This document shows positions 41,841 through 48,222 of a stretch of 48,222 nt of DNA, piece by piece (positions within the stretch are counted from its first letter, which is position 1; each line of letters starts with the position of its first letter). A program made the position numbers and the translations under genes. Source of the stretch: Accumulibacter sp. (GTDB taxonomy: Bacteria; Pseudomonadota; Gammaproteobacteria; Burkholderiales; Rhodocyclaceae); NCBI RefSeq assembly GCF_023806635.1, contig NZ_JAMTDQ010000114.1, positions 1-48,222 on the forward strand, given 5' to 3'. A model generated the notes under the pieces. The model ran no database searches. It was not told the origin of the DNA and saw only the letters and a list, made by a program, of their open reading frames with translations.

Positions 41841-44800
41841 GGATCGAGCAGATCGACCTCAAGGCCTACGGACACTTCAGCAACCAGCGCCTGAGCTTCG
41901 CCGGCGGCGCCGACCTGCAGCTCATCTGCGGCCCGAACGAAGCCGGCAAGACCACCCTCTGGCGAGCGATCAACGGCGCCCTCTTCGGCATCCCCGAAAC
42001 CTCCCGCGACGGCTACCGGCACGGCAACCCGAAGCTGCGCGTCGGTCTCGTCCTCGCGTCGCGAGCGGGCGAGCGACTGGCGGTGATGCGACGCAAGGGC
42101 CGCGTCAACACCCTGCTCGCCTACGACCCCGATACGGCCGTCGAACTGGCGGCAGCCGTGCCCGAGGAGCGGCTGCGCGACTGGCTCGGCGGGCTCGGTC
42201 AGGGACTCTTCATGGCCATGTTCAGCCTCGACCACGAAGCCCTCGTGCGCGGCGGCGAGGCGCTGGCGCAGGGCCGTGGCGACGCCGGCGAAAGCCTCTT
42301 CGAGGCCGGCGCCGGTCTCGGCTCGATCCGCGCCCTGCGGGCCCGGCTCGAGAGCGAGGCGGAGAGCCTGTTCAAGCCGCGGGCATCGAAGTCGGCCATC
42401 TACCGGGCGCTGGCCGACCACGAGGACAGCCGGCGGCAGGCACGCGAAGCCGCCGTGCGGCCGCTCGACTGGAGCGCGGCACGGTCGGCGATGGCAGCCG
42501 CAGCCGCCGACTACGAAGCCGCCCGCGCCGAGCAGCTGCGGCTGCACACGGAAGCACGCCGGCTGGAGCGGCTGGCGGCGATCCTCCCGGATGTCGCCGC
42601 GCTCGGGCTGGCACGGCAGCAGCTCGCCGCACTCGCCGACGTGCCGCTGCTGCCGCCGTCAGCGGCGAGCGAGCGGGTGGCGGCCGTGACGCAGAAGGCG
42701 GAGGCGCTCGCCGCCGAACGCGCGGCGGCGTCGCGCCTGCGGCAGCATCAGGACGAGCTGGCGGCGATCCGCGTCAACGACGCCGTCCTCGCCCATGGCG
42801 AAGCGATCGAGGCGATTCACCACGCCACGGCAGCCTACCGCGAGGCCGGCCTGCAATCGGCCCGGGCCGAAGCGGCCAGCGCCGCCGCCCGCCACCACCG
42901 CGATCGCCTCAGCCGGCAGATCGCCGGCGACGCAGAGCCTGCCGAGACGCAGCAATGGATCCCCGATCCGACGCGAACGGCCAGGATCCGCTCCCTGATC
43001 ACCAGCGGCGCAACGCTCAATGCGAAGCAGCAGGCCGATCTTGAAAGCCTGCACGCGAGGAGGCTCGAAGTCGCCCAGCTCAAGGCGGCAATCGACGGCC
43101 TGCAGCAGACGCCGGCGAGCGACGACCTCGGCAACTACCTCGATTCGATTGCCGATCACGGCGATCCCGAAGCACGGGCGCAGCAGCTCGACGGCGAGGC
43201 GGCGGCAGCGGCAGCCCGGCTCGAAAGCGACGCGCGCGGCCTGCGGCTGCCGACGGCGGCAGCCGTGGCGCGGACGACGCTGCCGCTCGTTGCCGAGTTG
43301 CAGGCCTTCCGGCAGGAGGATGAGGAACTGCGCCGCCGGGCGCGCTCGCTCCGTGAGGCGATCGAGAAGCTCGAGGACGACCTCGCCGCGTTGCGCGGCG
43401 ACATCAAGGGGCTCGAGGTGCGTGGCAGCGTGCCGACGCGGGAAGCCATCGACGCCCTGCGGGCGACGCGCGACGCCCTGTGGCTGGAACTGCGCCGCCG
43501 TTTCCTGCCGGCCAGCGACGAAACCGTCGCCGCCGAACCGCCGCCAACGGCCGCGGCCTACGAGCTGGCCGTCAACCTTGCCGACGAGGCTGCCGACGAC
43601 CTCTTCGCCGACGCCGAACGTGCCACCCGCTACGCCGGCTTCCGCGTCCGCGAGTCACAGATGGCAAGCGCCCTCGTTCTGGACCGCCAGCGCGCCGCCG
43701 CGCTCGCCAGCGACGCACACGAGCTCGAGCGCCGCTGGGCGGCGCTGCTCGTGGCGAACGGCCTGCCGGCGCTGACGATCGGCGAAGCGGCCGCCTGGAT
43801 GGCGAAGCGGGAAGCCTGGCAGGAGAAGTTCGACGCCTGCCAGTCGCAGCGGCAAGAGGCGGAGAGGCTGCGTCGGCTGGCGCAGGACGTCCGCAACCGG
43901 CTTGGCGAACTCGCAGGCCGAAGTGAAGCGGCCGCCGCGGCAACGGGCGAACGCCTGTCGGAAACCCTGGCGCGGGCGCGGGCGATCGCCCGCCGGCACG
44001 CCGAGCGACGGACGCAACGCGAACTGAAGGGCAGCAGCCTGGCGAACGCCAGCGCGCTGCTGTTGCATGCCGAGGCCGCCGCCACCGCCAGTGGTCGCGA
44101 AGTCGCCGCATGGACGGCCCGCTGGGCGGCGGCGATGGCGTCGATCCGGCTCGCCACCGACGCCAGCGAAGCAGAGGCGACCGCGCGCCTGCAGCAGCTG
44201 GCGGATCTCGCGCAGGCGCACGACGCCCTGCAACGATCGCGCAAGGAGCAGGAAGACGCGCGCATCCAGATCGACGACTTCCAGATCCGTCTCGCGACGA
44301 CCTGGCAGCGGGTCCGCGATGAGCCACTGCCGACCGACGGCCGCAGTGCCGACTATCTCGCCGGTGAGCTCTATCGCGAACTGAGCCAGACGCGTTCTCT
44401 GCAGGAGAAGAGGAACACCCTGAAGCAACAGGTCGCCGACGAACGGCGCGCCATCGCCGTAGCCCGCCTGACGGCCGGCGAAGCGGCGAGGGTGATTGAC
44501 CGGCTGCTGCAGCAGGCCGCTTGTGACACGCAGGAGCGCCTCGAGCTGGTCGAGGGACGCAGCGCGCAACGCGCCGCGCTGGTCGCCGCCGTTCTCGACA
44601 TCGAAGCGCGACTCGTCCGCGCGGCCGGCCTGCCTCTGCCGGAAGTGCTCAGGCAGGCGGCCGGCCAGGAGCCCGATGCCGTCGCCGCAGCGCTGGCCGG
44701 CAACGCGCAGGAGAACGAGCGCAATGCCGCCGAAGTGCAGCGGTGTCACGAGAGCTACCTCGCTGCCCGGCAGCGTTTCGCGACCATGGATGGTTCGGCC

Positions 44801-45346
44801 ACCGCCGCCGGCGCGCAGCAGCGGATGGCGCAGCACGCCGCGCGCATCGGCGAGTTGGCTGCCGACTACGCGGCCACGCGCATCGCCGCGGCAGTCCTGG
44901 CACAGGTCATCGAGTCCTACCAGAAGCGCAACCAGGCACCGCTGATCGACAGGGCGTCACGCCATTTCGCCACCATCACCGGCGGCCGCTACCGCGGCGT
45001 CGTCGTCGACTACGACGACGAACGGCAGATCCTCAAGGCAACGCGCGCCGACGGCGAGCGCCTGCAGATGGAACAGTTGAGCACCGGTCGCCGCGACCAG
45101 CTCTTCCTCGCGCTGCGGCTGGCAGCGATCGAAGGCCATCTCGACAACGGTGAACCGTTGCCGGTCATCGTCGATGACATCACGATCCAGTTCGACGATG
45201 CGGCGGCTGCCGCCACCTTCCGGGTCCTGGCGGAGCTGTCCGGGCGAACGCAGGTGCTCTTCCTGACGCATCACGAGCACCTGCTCGACGTCGCCACCGC
45301 GGCGATCGGCGGCGATGCCTACCGCTCGCACCGCCTGTCGGCGTGA
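41837..45346 (+). CDS. SMC/Rad50-like AAA ATPase (YhaN-like)
   Basis: A 1169-residue protein of the Rad50/SbcC class. Residues 1-200 hold MRIEQIDLKAYGHFSNQRLS, Walker A GPNEAGKTTLW (about 34-44) and AMFSLDHEALVRGG, typical of YhaN. A long central region (about 190-1000) is coiled-coil-rich. The C-terminal half-domain has QLSTGRRDQLFLALRLA (signature) and Walker B VIVDDITIQFDD, then LTHHEHLLD. No CxxC zinc hook was noticed. With the YhaO-like nuclease it should form an ATP-dependent DNA-end processing complex. An upstream extension of the frame lies inside the nuclease gene and was rejected. Confidence 0.9.
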   Translation: MRIEQIDLKAYGHFSNQRLSFAGGADLQLICGPNEAGKTTLWRAINGALFGIPETSRDGYRHGNPKLRVGLVLASRAGERLAVMRRKGRVNTLLAYDPDTAVELAAAVPEERLRDWLGGLGQGLFMAMFSLDHEALVRGGEALAQGRGDAGESLFEAGAGLGSIRALRARLESEAESLFKPRASKSAIYRALADHEDSRRQAREAAVRPLDWSAARSAMAAAAADYEAARAEQLRLHTEARRLERLAAILPDVAALGLARQQLAALADVPLLPPSAASERVAAVTQKAEALAAERAAASRLRQHQDELAAIRVNDAVLAHGEAIEAIHHATAAYREAGLQSARAEAASAAARHHRDRLSRQIAGDAEPAETQQWIPDPTRTARIRSLITSGATLNAKQQADLESLHARRLEVAQLKAAIDGLQQTPASDDLGNYLDSIADHGDPEARAQQLDGEAAAAAARLESDARGLRLPTAAAVARTTLPLVAELQAFRQEDEELRRRARSLREAIEKLEDDLAALRGDIKGLEVRGSVPTREAIDALRATRDALWLELRRRFLPASDETVAAEPPPTAAAYELAVNLADEAADDLFADAERATRYAGFRVRESQMASALVLDRQRAAALASDAHELERRWAALLVANGLPALTIGEAAAWMAKREAWQEKFDACQSQRQEAERLRRLAQDVRNRLGELAGRSEAAAAATGERLSETLARARAIARRHAERRTQRELKGSSLANASALLLHAEAAATASGREVAAWTARWAAAMASIRLATDASEAEATARLQQLADLAQAHDALQRSRKEQEDARIQIDDFQIRLATTWQRVRDEPLPTDGRSADYLAGELYRELSQTRSLQEKRNTLKQQVADERRAIAVARLTAGEAARVIDRLLQQAACDTQERLELVEGRSAQRAALVAAVLDIEARLVRAAGLPLPEVLRQAAGQEPDAVAAALAGNAQENERNAAEVQRCHESYLAARQRFATMDGSATAAGAQQRMAQHAARIGELAADYAATRIAAAVLAQVIESYQKRNQAPLIDRASRHFATITGGRYRGVVVDYDDERQILKATRADGERLQMEQLSTGRRDQLFLALRLAAIEGHLDNGEPLPVIVDDITIQFDDAAAAATFRVLAELSGRTQVLFLTHHEHLLDVATAAIGGDAYRSHRLSA

Positions 45347-45572
45347 GCCGGGCAACGGCCACGGTCCGGCGGGCACGGTCGCCGGCAGCTTGGGCGGTGA
45401 CGTTCCGGATGGCCTCGCGCCACGGCCCCGCGCACGCGGCCGCAGGATGCCGCCGCGCCGGCGGCCGGCAGAACGCGCAGACAGCAGGTGCAGGCGCGCC
45501 GCCGGCTGCGCCGCCCGGCGCGCACTTTCACCTCACTGATCTGGCCGAACAACGGACGACTGGAGGCGCGCC

Positions 45573-46511
45573 ATGGAAATGATCATCGACATCATCCTCA
45601 AGGCTGGCCGTGCGGCCGTCGAGCTGTCCCTCTTCGTTCTCCTGCCGGTGATGGTCGTCATGCTCTGCCTGATGCGCCTGCTCGAAGCCCGCGGCATCCT
45701 CGACACGCTGGTCGGCAGGCTGACGCCGGCGTTGAAGCCATTCGGTCTCAACGGCATGGGCGTCTTCGCCGCCCTGCAGATCAACTTCGTCAGCTTCGCT
45801 GCCCCCATCGCCACCCTGAGCATGATGGAGCAGCGCGGTACCTCCGACCGCCACCTCGCCGCCACGCTGGCGATGATCTTCGCCATGGCGCAGGCCAATG
45901 CCGCGTTCCCGATGATGACCATGGGCCTGCAACTGGGAACCACGCTGGCCTTTTCGCTGCTTGGCGGACTGGCCGCCGCCGCGGCCACCTATCACATCTT
46001 CGGCCGCCACCTCTCCGCTGCCGAGGAGAATGTCGACGAAAGCCTGCAACATCCCTCGGCTGCCGGCGCCAAGGGTGTCCTCGACACGATCAACCTCGCC
46101 GGCGCCGAGGCGTTCAGGATCGCGATCGGCGCCATTCCGATGCTGGTGTTGTCGCTGGTGGTGGTCGGCGCGCTCAAGCGGCTGGGCGTCATCGACCTGC
46201 TGACGCAGTGGCTGACGCCGCTGCTTGCCCTGGCCGCGATCGAGCCGGCCCTCATCCTGCCCTCGCTCACCAAGTACCTGGCTGGCGGCACGGCGATGAT
46301 GGGGGTGATGGACGAGATGCGCCGTGGCGACCAGATCAGCGTCGAACTGCTGAATGCGAGTGCCGGCTTCCTGATCAACCCCTTCGACCTGCCCGGCGTC
46401 GCTTTCCTCATCTCCGCCGGCCGGCGCGTGGGCGCCGTCTGGAAGCCGGCCGCGCTCGGCGGTTGCGTCGGCATCGTCCTGCGCACTGCTGGGCATGCCT
46501 TCTGCGGCTGA
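45573..46511 (+). CDS. Nucleoside-recognition (Gate) domain membrane protein
   Basis: A 312-residue integral membrane protein. Two Gate-type halves are visible (about residues 10-150 and 170-300), the second with NLAGAEAFRIAIGAIPMLVL and the segment LPSLTKYLAGGTAMMGVMDE. Family relatives include spore-maturation SpmA/SpmB and YjiH-type proteins, whose substrates are unsettled; nucleosides or small solutes are the usual suggestion. GGAGG precedes the ATG. It stands alone: the 226-base gap on its left (45347-45572) shows no gene. Confidence 0.82.
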   Translation: MEMIIDIILKAGRAAVELSLFVLLPVMVVMLCLMRLLEARGILDTLVGRLTPALKPFGLNGMGVFAALQINFVSFAAPIATLSMMEQRGTSDRHLAATLAMIFAMAQANAAFPMMTMGLQLGTTLAFSLLGGLAAAAATYHIFGRHLSAAEENVDESLQHPSAAGAKGVLDTINLAGAEAFRIAIGAIPMLVLSLVVVGALKRLGVIDLLTQWLTPLLALAAIEPALILPSLTKYLAGGTAMMGVMDEMRRGDQISVELLNASAGFLINPFDLPGVAFLISAGRRVGAVWKPAALGGCVGIVLRTAGHAFCG

Positions 46512-46777
46512 GGGGCGGTCGGATCGGCAACCGGAAAAGCCTTGGCCGCCAGCCGGCCGATCACGGCCTCGCACACCGCATCAAGACCCGAGAGATCAGC
46601 CACCTCGACTCGCTCACGATTCCGATTCTGCGGGGCAGAGGCCCTGCCCAATCCGCCGCAGCGCTTGGTGACTGGATCCCCAGAACCCCGCGCAAGCGGC
46701 GGGTCGGCGATGGCTGCTTGCCCGCCATCGCCATACCATGCCATGCCATGTCATGCGTGCTCTGGGTTGATTCAAAC

Positions 46778-46791
46778 ATGACATGCATCAA
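46778..46791 (+). promoter_or_regulatory. FNR/DNR/NNR-type binding site upstream of nirS
   Basis: ATGAC-ATGC-ATCAA matches the palindrome TTGA(T/C)-N4-ATCAA at all but the first base. CRP/FNR-family regulators that respond to low oxygen or nitric oxide bind such sites before nir genes. Its centre (46784.5) is about 42 bases before the start site predicted from the -10 below, the spacing of class II activated promoters. Confidence 0.6.
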
Positions 46792-46814
46792 TGACCGACT
46801 GTTTTACTCGGTGT

Positions 46815-46820
46815 TTCAAT
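46815..46820 (+). promoter_or_regulatory. Candidate -10 hexamer of the nirS promoter
   Basis: TTCAAT matches TATAAT at four positions. It would place transcription start near 46826, 120 bases before the nirS ATG, with the FNR-type site centred near -41.5. There is no recognisable -35, as expected for an activator-dependent promoter. Confidence 0.4.
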
Positions 46821-46891
46821 CGGATCCCTGTCGTCGGCAATCGCATGACAACAAGGGCTCCCCGCCACCAACAGGCACTGCTCAGGCCTGA

Positions 46892-48222
<1,331 letters not shown>

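Noticed and set aside
46730-46756. Short CCATG tandem repeat near 46740-46755
   Set aside because: Only three or four short, imperfect units; no evidence that it is more than chance low complexity.
46542-46891. Small open frames in the gap before nirS
   Set aside because: No family similarity, no ribosome site, and they overlap the FNR-type site and promoter region.

Overview
This is a GC-rich, gene-dense stretch with short intergenic gaps and many start/stop overlaps. Gene content and order point to a betaproteobacterium. The mlaFED-mlaA-mlaC-mlaB block followed by an ABC exporter pair, a BolA protein and murA is typical of that class. An MSHA-type pilus operon and a cytochrome cd1 nitrite reductase (nirS) fit a denitrifying Rhodocyclaceae-like organism; Candidatus Accumulibacter or a relative is my inference, not something I could test.

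Left part (1-15.3 kb): the kdsD/kdsC end of an LPS operon lies divergent from a CPA2 antiporter with TrkA domains. Then come a type IV pilin-like gene with a convincing sigma-54 promoter, a membrane sensor histidine kinase, a membrane class III adenylate cyclase, a second prepilin-like gene with a tiny coupled ORF, a second CPA2 antiporter, a back-to-back radical SAM and Sir2-type gene pair, and two convergent lipoprotein metallophosphoesterases.

Middle part (15.5-33.4 kb, minus strand): a SWIM zinc-finger gene and a large DUF6493-like gene form a two-gene unit. To their right an apparently continuous operon of about 13 kb runs leftward: a sigma-54 response regulator, mshM (fused to a SPOR domain), mshL secretin, mshN, mshE ATPase (with c-di-GMP-binding N-terminal repeats), mshG, mshI, mshJ, mshK and a PilX/GspK-like pseudopilin. 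It carries the pilus machine but no major pilin. The pilin-like genes lie 12-17 kb away, and the sigma-54 regulator plus the sigma-54 promoter offer a plausible link between them.

Right part (33.4-48.2 kb, plus strand): the complete Mla phospholipid-transport system, an ABC-2 exporter, BolA, MurA, a YhaO/YhaN-like nuclease-ATPase pair, a nucleoside-recognition (Gate) membrane protein, and nirS behind an FNR/DNR-type site. The nirS frame loses recognisable similarity in its last ~53 bases, at the window edge. No tRNA, rRNA, CRISPR array, insertion sequence or phage gene was recognised.
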